64,000 bases of DNA from Penumbrarchaeum sp964445525. Lineage in GTDB: Archaea > Thermoplasmatota > Penumbrarchaeia > Penumbrarchaeales > Penumbrarchaeaceae. Where the stretch lies: the NCBI GenBank assembly GCA_964445525.1, contig CAYULA010000004.1, forward strand, positions 48,859-112,858, read 5' to 3'. The notes under the pieces are model-generated. The model saw only the letters and a program-made list of their open reading frames with translations. It was not told where the DNA came from and made no database searches. A program made the position numbers and the translations under genes. This document shows, one piece after another, positions 15,347 through 25,300 of the stretch. Position 1 is the stretch's first letter, and every line of letters starts with the position of its first letter.

Positions 15347-16492
15347 CTGAAAAACAGGATACATGTAACCAGATGCCGGGATTATGATATCAAGGTAATC
15401 AAGAAGCAGTTGATAGAGCATCTGGACCTCTATCCGAGATTCAAGGACCTCAAGGGTAAGAAGGTCCTCATCAAGGTAAACCTTTTATCAGCAACATCTC
15501 CCGAGAAAATGGTTACCACTCACCCTGCTTTCGTGGAGGCCCTCATCAATATCATCCGTGAAAGAGGAGGCAAAACCGTAATCGGAGACTCCCCGGGGGG
15601 CCTCTTCAATGAATCTTTGTTGAAAAAATGTTACAGGGAGACAGGTTTGCAGAACGTAGCCGAAAGGACAGGGGCGGAATTGAATCTGAATACATCGAGC
15701 CATGCCGAGAAGCATCACAAGGGAAGGTTCGTCAAATCCTTCAATATCTGCGATTATGTCAGGGACTGCGACCTGATAATTGCGGCACCCAAGATCAAGA
15801 CCCATATGTTCTGCGGACTGACCTGTGCCTCGAAAATAATGTTCGGTGCAATACCCGGGACGGAGAAGGTCGGATATCATACCAGGTTCCCCGATAACGT
15901 GGATTTCTCAAAGATGCTGCTGGACCTTACGGATGCATGCAATGTGGACCTTTTCCTGGTGGATGGAATAATAGGAATGGAGGGAAAAGGACCTGCCCGT
16001 GGAAATCCGAGATCGGTTGGTGCAATAATATCCGGAACGGATCATTTTGAAATCGACAGGTATGTCATTGATATGACCGGACTGAAACCCGAGACCATCC
16101 CTCTGATAACCGCAGCGGAGGACCTGGGGGTCCTGGAGAGGAATTCAAGACCTGAAATAACGGGGTCAGGTTCCGATCTCCGGCTTGATCCCCCTTTCAA
16201 AGGCGCAACAACAAGGAGCTTGATGAGGAATCTCCCTCTTCCCGTAAGGAGATCCTTGATAAACCTCACAACGGCAAAACCCTTCATAAGGAAAAGGGAA
16301 TGTGTGGGTTGCGGGGTTTGCAGGGACAATTGCGCGGGAGACGCCATAGATATTGTAGATGGAAAAGCCAGAATCAAATACGGAAAATGCATCCGTTGCT
16401 ACTGCTGTCACGAACTATGTCCCCATGATGCGGTGGGTTTGCGGGAGAGAAATCTTCTGGCACCGTTGAGGAATCGTCTCAATGGAAGTTAG
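15347..16492 (+). CDS. DUF362 protein with C-terminal double ferredoxin domain
   Basis: The DUF362 domain (about residues 1-300) has VLIKVNLL, GDSPGG and APKIKTH, segments typical of this uncharacterised archaeal/bacterial family. The C terminus carries two [4Fe-4S] motifs, CVGCGVCRDNC and CIRCYCCHELCP, so it is likely an electron-carrying iron-sulfur protein of the cytoplasm. The start is taken as CTG 15347 because of its ribosome site GGGGTGA and the absence of other start codons between the TATA box and the conserved RIHVTRCRDYD segment. The longest frame would begin at TTG 15284. The next gene, a PLP dehydratase, has its own TATA box, so an operon is not required. Confidence 0.85.
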   Translation: MKNRIHVTRCRDYDIKVIKKQLIEHLDLYPRFKDLKGKKVLIKVNLLSATSPEKMVTTHPAFVEALINIIRERGGKTVIGDSPGGLFNESLLKKCYRETGLQNVAERTGAELNLNTSSHAEKHHKGRFVKSFNICDYVRDCDLIIAAPKIKTHMFCGLTCASKIMFGAIPGTEKVGYHTRFPDNVDFSKMLLDLTDACNVDLFLVDGIIGMEGKGPARGNPRSVGAIISGTDHFEIDRYVIDMTGLKPETIPLITAAEDLGVLERNSRPEITGSGSDLRLDPPFKGATTRSLMRNLPLPVRRSLINLTTAKPFIRKRECVGCGVCRDNCAGDAIDIVDGKARIKYGKCIRCYCCHELCPHDAVGLRERNLLAPLRNRLNGS

Positions 16493-16548
16493 TAGGGACC
16501 TCCCCCGGCCATTTTTTATATCCTAAAGAAACCATTGGTAGTAGGGTA

Positions 16549-17517
16549 ATGCCCATGGAAATCGATGATCACCACTGGATTCCCACATTGAAGGATATCC
16601 AGGTTGCCCATTACAGGATCGAGCCCTACATCAACAGGACACCTGTTTTCACTTCAAGCACCTTCGATTCATCGATCGGAGGCTCACTTTTTTTCAAATG
16701 TGAAAATCTACAGAAAGTTGGGGCCTTCAAATTCCGTGGTGCAACAAATGCCGTGATGTCCCTGACCGACAAAGAAGCCGCAAATGGTGTCGCCACCCAT
16801 TCTTCCGGCAATCATGCACAGGCTCTTGCACTTGCAGCCAGAATCAGAGGCATACCCGCATACATCGTGATGCCGAGGACCGCACCTCGAGTGAAGGTTG
16901 AGGCAGTAAGAGATTACGGTGCCACCATAACATTCTGTGAGCCCACACAGAAGGACAGGGAAAAAACTCTCTCCGAGGTTGTAGAGGAAACAGGTGCAAA
17001 TTTCATCCACCCCTATGATGATGGCAGGATCATATCCGGACAGGCGACAGCCGCAGTCGAGCTCCTCAACGACATAGCGGACCTTGATATTGTAATGACC
17101 CCGGTAGGTGGAGGGGGTCTCCTTTCAGGAACATCCCTGGCTGTGAGATATATTTCACCCGAAACCAGAATGATAGCCACGGAACCCATGAATGCGGACG
17201 ACTCATTCAGATCCTTCAGAACCGGTAAATTGATCCCTTCAGAAAATCCGGATACCATTGCCGATGGACTGCTGACATCTCTCAGCGATCTGACATTCTC
17301 GATAATCAAGGAGAATGTTCACGATATCGTTACAGTGAGTGAAGATGGAATCAAAAGGGCAATGAAGCTTTTCTTGGAGAGAACGAAACTCATAATAGAA
17401 CCCTCCGCGGCCGTTCCCGTTGCCGCACTTCTGGAAAAGAGAATATTGGTCAAGGATAAGAGGGTGGGGATAATTCTATCCGGGGGAAACGTGGATCTTG
17501 ACAACCTGCCATGGTAG
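16549..17517 (+). CDS. PLP-dependent threonine/serine dehydratase or serine racemase
   Basis: A fold-type II PLP enzyme of 322 residues. GAFKFRGA holds the Schiff-base lysine, SSGNHAQ binds the substrate carboxylate, GGGGLLSG cradles the PLP phosphate, and the C-terminal SGGNVDLDNL contacts the pyridine nitrogen. It lacks the ACT regulatory domain of biosynthetic IlvA, as in catabolic threonine ammonia-lyase and serine racemase. The reaction is likely L-threonine (or serine) to 2-oxoacid plus ammonia, but racemisation is possible. A TATA-like TTTTTTATATCC (16512-16523) lies about 25-30 nt before the ATG. Another in-frame ATG lies at 16555. The stop is 2 nt from the convergent ArsC-like gene. 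Confidence 0.88.
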   Translation: MPMEIDDHHWIPTLKDIQVAHYRIEPYINRTPVFTSSTFDSSIGGSLFFKCENLQKVGAFKFRGATNAVMSLTDKEAANGVATHSSGNHAQALALAARIRGIPAYIVMPRTAPRVKVEAVRDYGATITFCEPTQKDREKTLSEVVEETGANFIHPYDDGRIISGQATAAVELLNDIADLDIVMTPVGGGGLLSGTSLAVRYISPETRMIATEPMNADDSFRSFRTGKLIPSENPDTIADGLLTSLSDLTFSIIKENVHDIVTVSEDGIKRAMKLFLERTKLIIEPSAAVPVAALLEKRILVKDKRVGIILSGGNVDLDNLPW

Positions 17518-17519
17518 TA

Positions 17520-17999
17520 CTATTGCTCCCCTTTTTTCTTGTCATCGATAATCTTCTGTTTTCTGGCCTCATCGATGAAGAGATTTATCCTCAGCTTGAT
17601 CATATCACGGATCTTTCTCAGTTTATCAAGCTTTTCTTCCTCGGATCCTGTCAGGCTTGAAGGGTCCGGGAATCCCCAATGTGATCTGTGATAGATACCC
17701 GGGAAGGTGGGGCATTTCGCCTCCCATTCCTTCTCGCAGACCGTAATCACCCAGTTGTAGTATCTCTCCTTCCTGAAGAGGTCCCAGACATCCTTGGTTT
17801 CCTTCTTGGAAAGGTCTATTCCCTCTTCCTTCATGACCTCTATCACCAGCGGGTTTACAGGTTTCGGATCGAGACCGGCACTTTCGACAGAAAATTCATC
17901 CCCACCGAGCTTCCTGAGAAATCCCTCCGCCATCTGCGATCTGGCACTGTTGTGAACACACACAAATAGGACCTTTATCTTTGACAAATCCCATTTCAT
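17520..17999 (-). CDS. ArsC-like low-molecular-weight phosphatase/arsenate reductase
   Basis: The phosphate loop VCVHNSARSQMAEG matches the C-x-x-N-x-x-R-S-Q pattern of thioredoxin-coupled arsenate reductases and low-MW tyrosine phosphatases. ESAGLDPKPVNP follows as in both groups. FPDPSSLTGSEEEKL supplies the catalytic aspartate of the DP loop. The protein likely reduces arsenate or acts as a phosphatase. ATG 17999 gives MKWDLSKIKVLFVCVHN, with normal spacing to the P-loop; longer starts reach a TTG at 18023. A TATA-like TTTTTATT lies about 25-30 nt upstream. No ars operon partner is near; a thioredoxin lies 12 kb away. The C terminus is a lysine-rich helix. Confidence 0.85.
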   Translation of the reverse strand: MKWDLSKIKVLFVCVHNSARSQMAEGFLRKLGGDEFSVESAGLDPKPVNPLVIEVMKEEGIDLSKKETKDVWDLFRKERYYNWVITVCEKEWEAKCPTFPGIYHRSHWGFPDPSSLTGSEEEKLDKLRKIRDMIKLRINLFIDEARKQKIIDDKKKGEQ

Positions 18000-18087
18000 G
18001 AAATAAGATATCATCAGTATCAAATAAAAATAATCCCCCTGTAATAACCGGGTTTACAGTTATCAATTAACTGAATCTAGATAAAGA

Positions 18088-18097
18088 TTATAAAAAC
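18088..18097 (+). promoter_or_regulatory. TATA box of the three-PAS histidine kinase gene
   Basis: TTATAAAAAC is centred about 26 nt before the ATG at 18119 and no ribosome site intervenes, so a leaderless transcript is expected. Confidence 0.55.
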
Positions 18098-18118
18098 TGG
18101 TAATATTAATAGTAATGG

Positions 18119-20020
18119 ATGGATAAGGATATGGGATCTTCAATATATGACAGGACCGCCTTTTTCGAAGAAAACTCTTCCAGGGCTGTGGAATTGTTCA
18201 GGGAGATAACCGAGCATATTAACGAGGTATTCTGGGTATCGAAACCATCAGCCACAGGTTTGGAATATGTCAGCCCTGCCTACGAAAGGATATGGGAAAG
18301 ATCTATTCAGGAACTAAGAGAGGATCCCACGAAGTGGATGGAATCCATCCACCCCGATGATATAAAAACAGTTCAGGAGAACTGGTCGAAACAATTGGAG
18401 GGAAAATCCACAAAAGAAGAATTCAGGATCCATACACCGAAAGGTGGAATCAAATGGATTCAGAACAGGTCCTATCCCGTAAAGGACCCTGTCACCGGCG
18501 AGGTTTTGAAGGTGATCGGGGTTGCTGAAGATATCACTGATAGGAGGATGATAGGGGATAAACTTGTCCACAGTGAGGAAAGGTTCAGATCATTCATGGA
18601 GTTCCTTCCGGGTGTTGCATACATCAAGGACGAGGATCAAAGGCTGGTGTATACCAACTCTATGTTTGCAAATTTTCTTGGAAAGAAACCGGACAACCTC
18701 ATAGGAAAGAAAACCGATGAGATGATGCCTCCTGAAATGGCTCGGTCCTTCAAAAGAGAAAACGAAGAGGTACTCTCAACCAACAAACCCAAGGTATTCG
18801 AACATACCTACCCAGGTCCGGATGGTCCAACATACTGGTTGACATTCAAGTTTCCTATTGGTATCCAAGGTGAAAGGAGATTACTCGGTACAATCAGCAT
18901 GAACGTCACCGAGAGAAAAGAGCTGGAACTGGAGCTCGAAGCTTCGGAGAAGAGATATCAATCGATGCTTGAAAACTCCAATCTACTCATATCAATATAT
19001 GATCGTGACGGCAAATGTCTTCTAATGAATCAAATTGTGGCCTCCTTATTTGGAGGAAAGCCCGAGGATTTCATCGGAAAGACCTTCGGGGAACTTCATC
19101 CAGGTATGGCAGAAGAGTATACCAAACGTGTAAGAGATGTAATTGATAGGGAAAAAGTTCGGGTTTATGATGATCTCGTTGATTTCGGAGATGCGGAGAA
19201 ATGGCTCTTGACCACCGTTCACCCTGTTTACGACCGTGAAGGTAATACCACAGGCGCTCAGGTTATCTCGCAGGATATAACCGATAGAAAGAATACCGAA
19301 CTGGAACTCGAACAAAGCAGGAAGAAATTGATGGAGGAATCGATCAATTCAAGGCTTTATCTTGATCTGTTAACACATGATATCGGCAATATCCATCAAT
19401 CAATGAACGGATACCTCGGTCTTTTCAGATCCGCAAAGTTCTCGAAGATGAGGGATGATATCCTCATTTCCATGGAAGATTTGATGAGGAGATCGGTTTC
19501 CTTTACCAGAAAGGTGAAACTGCTATCCAAAGCAAGATCATCGCCTGGAGTTCTAGAGCCAGTGGACATTATTGAAATTCTCAGAAGTGCAGGTGAAACC
19601 GCAGTAGGAATTGACGGAAACCATGATCTGGACTTCAATCTCAATACAAATAAGAATTGTTTGAAGGTCCTCGCTGACACTCTTATCGAAGAGATGTTCT
19701 TCAATCTTTTCCATAACAGCATAAAGCACAATGACAAGTCTCATCACAGGATCGATGTGAATGTAATACTTGACGAGGATTGCGGAACGGTGGATGTGGT
19801 CATAGAGGATAACGGGCCTGGTCTGCCAACAGAGATCAAGAATTTCATCAAAAGACCCGTTCAGGAGAGGATTCCTGATTCCAGGAGGGGACTCGGACTT
19901 CTGCTCGTGAAGGCCCTTGTCGAGAGGTATGGTGGTTCCCTTTATTATCAGAAACCTTTATCAAAAGTGGGAACCCGGATGATAGTTACACTTCCATATA
20001 CCGGTATGGATTGCAATTAG
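18119..20020 (+). CDS. Histidine kinase with three PAS domains
   Basis: A 633-residue soluble sensor kinase without membrane segments. Three PAS/PAC modules occupy about residues 20-140, 150-270 and 275-400, each ending in a PAC-like tail (GVAEDITDRR, ISMNVTERK, VISQDITDR). The phospho-acceptor region is LLTHDIGNIHQ (about 425). The ATPase domain has FNLFHNSIKH, EDNGPGLP and GLGLLLVK. The HDIGNIHQ type of H-box recurs in the kinases at 62975 and, modified, at 36900. No response regulator is next to it; downstream is the DUF432/MscS pair with its own promoter. Ligands unknown. Confidence 0.92.
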   Translation: MDKDMGSSIYDRTAFFEENSSRAVELFREITEHINEVFWVSKPSATGLEYVSPAYERIWERSIQELREDPTKWMESIHPDDIKTVQENWSKQLEGKSTKEEFRIHTPKGGIKWIQNRSYPVKDPVTGEVLKVIGVAEDITDRRMIGDKLVHSEERFRSFMEFLPGVAYIKDEDQRLVYTNSMFANFLGKKPDNLIGKKTDEMMPPEMARSFKRENEEVLSTNKPKVFEHTYPGPDGPTYWLTFKFPIGIQGERRLLGTISMNVTERKELELELEASEKRYQSMLENSNLLISIYDRDGKCLLMNQIVASLFGGKPEDFIGKTFGELHPGMAEEYTKRVRDVIDREKVRVYDDLVDFGDAEKWLLTTVHPVYDREGNTTGAQVISQDITDRKNTELELEQSRKKLMEESINSRLYLDLLTHDIGNIHQSMNGYLGLFRSAKFSKMRDDILISMEDLMRRSVSFTRKVKLLSKARSSPGVLEPVDIIEILRSAGETAVGIDGNHDLDFNLNTNKNCLKVLADTLIEEMFFNLFHNSIKHNDKSHHRIDVNVILDEDCGTVDVVIEDNGPGLPTEIKNFIKRPVQERIPDSRRGLGLLLVKALVERYGGSLYYQKPLSKVGTRMIVTLPYTGMDCN

Positions 20021-20060
20021 CCGGGTCAGTCAAAAATCTTTTTTTCCAGAGTAAAGAAAG

Positions 20061-20070
20061 GTATAAATAT
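20061..20070 (+). promoter_or_regulatory. TATA box of the DUF432-MscS unit
   Basis: GTATAAATAT is centred about 27 nt before the ATG at 20093, a canonical distance for a leaderless archaeal transcript. Confidence 0.6.
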
Positions 20071-20092
20071 TCGGGTTATCAGCTATACTCCG

Positions 20093-20800
20093 ATGTTTGG
20101 GACATTGACCCTTCCCTATCAATATGATTCCGAAAGGAATCGGATCAGGATAAGGGGATTCAAAGGAGGATCACTTTATCGAAGGGAAACCGGATCTGTG
20201 GAGATAACAAAGAGGATATACAGCAGCAAAGCGAAGATCCGGCTATCTCCCGTCAAACCATTCAATTGTCCCAAGATGATAACATCCAACCTAATGATAG
20301 AACTCAAAAGGACCCTTGTCGTTCCCCCTGGAGAATCAAAGAAGATTTATCTCAGATTCCCTGTGGAAATTGGAGTGATAGTTACTAGAAGTGGAAAAGA
20401 CAGGGTAATAGATGTTTTCACTGATAATCCTCCGAAATATTCGATGTACGGAGATATAAAAGAAGGTGTCATGTGCAGGTACTACAGCTCGGACGTTCAT
20501 GTGGGGCCTCCGAGAACGAATCCTCTTGAGGAGGGATTAATGGAGGTCAGGGTCAGAAATTCAACCAATGACTGGAGAGAGATATCGATGCTCGTTTTCG
20601 ACGGGTTGCTGATGAAGATCTTCTTCTCCGACAGACTTATTTCCGCAAAGGCAAGGGCAACGATAATAGATGATGAGAAGGTGGAGATCAAGTTCAGTTC
20701 GAAGCCGCTGAAGGAAGACCAATCCAAGGCATTCGAGATGTTGAACAGCTCCACTTTCAAGAGGATGGTTACCAAATTTACCATGGAGGGAGGATATTGA
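20093..20800 (+). CDS. DUF432-like protein linked to MscS channel
   Basis: A 235-residue predicted soluble protein rich in beta strands. No membrane segment or signal peptide is seen. The layout (opening LTLPYQYDSERNRIRIR, PPGESKKIYLRFPVEIGV, later YYSSDVHVGP) resembles archaeal DUF432 proteins, which as I recall are often encoded beside mechanosensitive channels; the assignment is from memory and moderate. It overlaps the MscS gene by 4 nt (TTGA), so the two are almost certainly translated together and the protein may modulate or scaffold the channel. Confidence 0.7.
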   Translation: MFGTLTLPYQYDSERNRIRIRGFKGGSLYRRETGSVEITKRIYSSKAKIRLSPVKPFNCPKMITSNLMIELKRTLVVPPGESKKIYLRFPVEIGVIVTRSGKDRVIDVFTDNPPKYSMYGDIKEGVMCRYYSSDVHVGPPRTNPLEEGLMEVRVRNSTNDWREISMLVFDGLLMKIFFSDRLISAKARATIIDDEKVEIKFSSKPLKEDQSKAFEMLNSSTFKRMVTKFTMEGGY

Positions 20801-21630
20801 AATTGGGGGATCTGGAGCTTGGGGGGATAAACATTGAACAGGTTTTACTTGTTGTACTGATTATTGTTCTCGCGGTGATGATCGGGAAGATCCTCAGTCT
20901 GTATACAACCAGATTCCTCAGGAAGAGAATGTCCCTTGACCATGTCAAGATAATCACAAAGGGAATCTACGGATTTGTTTTCTTTATAGCTTTGATGATG
21001 GTCCTCCCGATTGTGGGATTCAGCATCTCCGGTCTGGCTGTGGCCGGAGGTATCTTTGCGATTGTGATAGGATTCGCCGCACAGAGCATTGTGGGAAACC
21101 TCATTTCGGGAATTTTCCTTATATTCGAAAGGCCGGTCAAGATAGGAGATGTTGTCAACATCGACTCGACCATAGGACAGGTTGAAGATATCAGGATCAT
21201 TTCCACAACGATCAGGACCTTCGACGGACATTTCGTCAGGATACCCAACATGACAGTATTCAACGCGAAGATAATCAATTATTTCGTGAACAAGGCCAGA
21301 CGGTTCGAATATACGGTTGGTATCAGATACCGGGATGATGCCGACAGTGCTTTGAAGATTATCAAAGAAACAATCGAGAAGCACCCATTTGCCCTGAAAT
21401 ACCCCGAACCTGTCATGTTCGTTGATTCTCTGGGTGATTCCTCTGTCAACATCAATGTGAAGATATGGGCTCCATTCACGGAATGGTATGAGGTGAGAAA
21501 GGACCTGCTGTGGAAAATAAAAACCGGTCTGGAAAAGAACGGAATAATCGTACCGTTCCCGCAGAGGGAGGTCTGGTTTAACAATGATCTGAAAATAGGA
21601 AATACTGAAAAAGAAACCCAAGACATATAA
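20797..21630 (+). CDS. MscS-family mechanosensitive ion channel
   Basis: A 277-residue small-conductance mechanosensitive channel. There are TM segments at about residues 13-33, 56-76 and 80-105. The pore-lining third helix is glycine/alanine rich (GGIFAIVIGFAAQSIVGNLISG). The beta domain follows with RPVKIGDVV and the cytoplasmic vestibule region to about 265. It opens on membrane tension to release solutes in hypo-osmotic shock. The start is TTG 20797, overlapping the TGA of the DUF432 gene, with GGAGGGAGGA just upstream. Confidence 0.93.
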   Translation: MKLGDLELGGINIEQVLLVVLIIVLAVMIGKILSLYTTRFLRKRMSLDHVKIITKGIYGFVFFIALMMVLPIVGFSISGLAVAGGIFAIVIGFAAQSIVGNLISGIFLIFERPVKIGDVVNIDSTIGQVEDIRIISTTIRTFDGHFVRIPNMTVFNAKIINYFVNKARRFEYTVGIRYRDDADSALKIIKETIEKHPFALKYPEPVMFVDSLGDSSVNINVKIWAPFTEWYEVRKDLLWKIKTGLEKNGIIVPFPQREVWFNNDLKIGNTEKETQDI

Positions 21631-21646
21631 ATTAAAAATTTTCATC

Positions 21647-22309
21647 ATGCTTATGTTCGGAACGGACCCAACAAGATCACTTTACCGATTGAAAAAAGGA
21701 GATATCGACAAAGCATCAGAGGTCCTCTCAAGAGCTTTCTTTACCGAACCCGATATGGTAAAGCTCCTTCCCGATGAGAAGATCAGAAAGAAGAAGCTCG
21801 AGATCATGTTCATTCCATTCATCAAATTCGGGCTATTATACGGGGAGGTGTATGCTCCCTCATCTGATATTGAGGGAGTGGCTGTTTGGAATCATTCATC
21901 GAAAAAAGAAATCAACTTCTGGAGGAGCCTCAGGTCTGGTTTCTTGGGGATGGTTTCCAAACTGGATAAGAAGGAGAGGGAGAACTTCACCCGCTACGGC
22001 AAGGAGATGGATGTCCAGACCAAGAAGACAATACAGGGAGAGCACTGGCTGCTCTTTATCCTTGGAGTGGATCCTGACCGCCAGAGGAAAGGGTACGGGA
22101 GAAGGCTGCTTGAACCTATGCTCCGGAGGATAGATGAGGAGAAGCTTCCGGTGATGCTCGATACGGATAAACAGGTAAATGTGAGATATTACCGCAAATT
22201 CGGTTTCGAGGTGAAGAGGCCCTATAGAGTTCTCGAAAACGACCATTGGGGAATGGTGAGGGAAAGAAAAAGTATCGATTCTTCCAATAATACCTCGATT
22301 AAGAGATAG
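21647..22309 (+). CDS. GNAT-family N-acetyltransferase
   Basis: A 220-residue acetyltransferase. The acetyl-CoA pyrophosphate loop is in LGVDPDRQRKGYGRRLLEPML (V-x-P-x-x-Q-R-x-G-x-G), followed by the LDTDKQVNVRYYRKFGF motif B region. An N-terminal block (ASEVLSRAFFTEPDMVKLLPDE) is common in small-molecule GNATs. The acceptor is unknown. It begins 16 nt after the MscS gene and is probably in the same unit. ATG 21647 and ATG 21653 are both possible starts. The last 15 residues are a low-complexity serine/asparagine tail. Confidence 0.85.
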   Translation: MLMFGTDPTRSLYRLKKGDIDKASEVLSRAFFTEPDMVKLLPDEKIRKKKLEIMFIPFIKFGLLYGEVYAPSSDIEGVAVWNHSSKKEINFWRSLRSGFLGMVSKLDKKERENFTRYGKEMDVQTKKTIQGEHWLLFILGVDPDRQRKGYGRRLLEPMLRRIDEEKLPVMLDTDKQVNVRYYRKFGFEVKRPYRVLENDHWGMVRERKSIDSSNNTSIKR

Positions 22310-22388
22310 CTGTAAGTATCAAACTTTACAATATCACACTGAGATGTGGGTATTAACTGCCCATATCAGTTCCTGGGAGGGAATGGAT

Positions 22389-25300
22389 ATGAGAGATAAG
22401 ATTTGCATGGTTCTTTTGATCATTTTTCTGTCCTGCAACCTATCATTTGTTTCACTTTCGGGTTCAGGATCCGAAGGCACGAGACTTCCTGTGGATAGTT
22501 CAGCATATAAACTAATCCCGTTGAATTTAAATTCTTCAGTTATGGAAGACGATACCTACCAATCTACATTTTTCACGGCAATGGGAGGTCTGAATATGAA
22601 CACCTTCACAACCGATGCCGATTGGCTGACATGGGAGTTGACGGATGCGAGACCGATGAACATGTCCGGCATTGCTGCCCAATGGAACTTTGATACCGGT
22701 GACGCATCGGATTCTTCAGGAAACCAAAACGACGGTTTCCTTCACGGTACTTCATCGGTTTCCGGCATTTCCAGCAATAGTGAAGCCTTATCTTTTGATG
22801 GAGATGATTATGTTGATATCCCGCACAGTCAAACCCTCAACATCACGGATGAGATAACCCTGGAAGCCTGGATATATCCGACAATCGATGATTTGGACGA
22901 ATATATGATCATAAGCAAGGGCGGAAGCTGGAGCAATGAAGATCCTCAATGCTACGAGTTGACAATCGATGACGCTCGCCCCCTATTTCAGATGAAACTT
23001 CCGGATTCGGAAGACTGGTATGGAGCCGCACCCTCGGAACCGATCACAATGGAAACCTGGCACCACGTGGCTGGAGTTTATGACGGCTCTCTATTCAGGA
23101 TATATATAGACGGTGTCAATCAAACCAACATTTACAACGGGTGGGGAGGAACATACAAGGGCAAGGTGTACAACGGAGGACTTCCCACGGGAGATTTCAA
23201 CATCTCCATAGGTCGCAGATCTCCTGCCTCATGGGGTTCATTGTTCTACGAGGGATATATCGACGAAGTAAGGATATGGGATCGAGCAATCCCTGAATCC
23301 GAGATGATCCAGCATTCTGTGATACCGGGATCCAAGTTCCTGAATCTTACCGGAATCCCGGATAACGGAGATGTAGGTGAAAATGACGTTTGGATAAATG
23401 TTACGGATAATGATGGAAGGTATGATGAGTTTGAATTCACCATCAAGGTCGAAAACACGCAACCGAATATCATTACTGAGAATGTGCTGAATGTATTCCA
23501 GGATGAGGAATACAGTGTACAATATCAAAGCAATGAGGAAACCGGAGATCTATCATGGGATCTGGAGGCTGAAACCGTTTGGCTCCAAATGGATTCGGAT
23601 AGGGGTTTACTTTCAGGAACTCCGGGTAATGATGATGTGGGAATCCATGAGATTACCGTGATATTCAATGACGGTAACGGAGGAATCGATTCCACCACCT
23701 TCGATCTTGAGGTGATCGATGTTAACGATGCCCCCAGGATCTTAACCGAAAACAGCTTTGAAGCATATGAGGACCAGTATTTTGAGGTTGATTATGATTT
23801 CATGGATATCGACGGTGAGGATGTCAATTGGACCATGTCAACGGATGCAAAATGGTTGTCCATCGATGTGAGCAACGGTATTGTGAACGGAACTCCTGAT
23901 AACGATGATGTTGGCAATTACACTGTAAATATAACTGCAACCGATCCTAGGGGATTGTGGGATTCAACCGAGTTCGTTGTGACCGTTTTCAATACAAACG
24001 ATGTTCCATTCTGGGTTGATGTTCCGGAAAATACCTCTGTTGACGAGTCGGGTGTATTCTATTTCGATTTCAATGCAAATGATGTGGACCTGGGAGACAA
24101 TATAATCTATTCCATTTCGACTGATCCCGAGATCAACTGCACTTTCGATGTTATTACCGGGGTTTTCCAATGGAACGCAAGCAGGCTTGATTTTGGTAAT
24201 GATTTCGAGGTCGTAGATTTAGACCGGCTAAGGATAGATATTCTTGCCAGTGCAACTGACGGTGAAGAGACAATTGATCATATTTTTCATATTGACCTGA
24301 TTCTCAATCCCTCCCCGGTCACTGCTCTTTTGACTCCCTTGAACGGTTCAACCATCGGTGGAAAGGTTATTCTTGAATGGGAGGGGTCTGATGACGGTGA
24401 TCTTCCCCTTTCCTACGACGTTTACCTGCATGAATCCAAGGCGGATGTGCTGTTGAGGAACGAATGGGCCTTGATTGCCGAAGATGTTTTGAACACATCA
24501 CTGGATGTGGAAGGTCTGGATACTGGCATTACCTATTTCTGGACCGTCATTGCCCATGATAGATATTCTTCAGGTCTGTGCACTGATGAGGCTTTCAGCT
24601 TCTATCTGAACTCCCCGCCGGAAGCAACAATGTTATCTCCGAAAAACGGATCGATCGTACCTTTTCATGAAATCTTGCTGAAATGTAGCGGTATTGATCC
24701 GGAGCTTGACACTCTCGATTATCATTTCTTCGTGAGCATATCGAAAGCGGATGTGGAAGACCTGTCGGAAACATCCCTCCATATTTCAGATGAACCTACC
24801 CTCGTGCTTGATTCACTTCAGCCCGGGTCTTTGTACTACTGGACGGTGATTTGCAGGGATGAATATGAATTCGGAGAATCCCTGACCGGTATTCATACGT
24901 TCAAAGTCAATACTCCTCCTGAGATAATCCAGGTTGATGACCAGGAAGGGGTAGCAGGGTCCGAATTCACCATTGATATCAACGGATCCGATATGGATGG
25001 AGATCAGCTTCAATTCAGTATGTTGTCAGGTCCTGTCGGAATGGTGATAGTTCCATCCACTGGATTGGTTACCTGGACCCCCTCATCCGATGAATCGGGT
25101 CAATATGAGGTATTGATCGGAGTATCGGATGGTCTTGATTCCTCGAATACAACCTTCATGATCGATATCAAAGAACCGGAAGAGATCGAGGGAGAGATTG
25201 AGGAGGAAGGATCATTGCTTCCGGTATTGTTAATCATCATCGTGGCCGTTTCGATAATATTTGCCATACTGGTCATTTTCCTGCTTGCAGGAAGGAAGAA

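Noticed and set aside
20845..21648. 267-codon minus-strand open frame opposite the MscS gene
   Set aside because: Antisense shadow; the plus strand encodes an unmistakable MscS channel.
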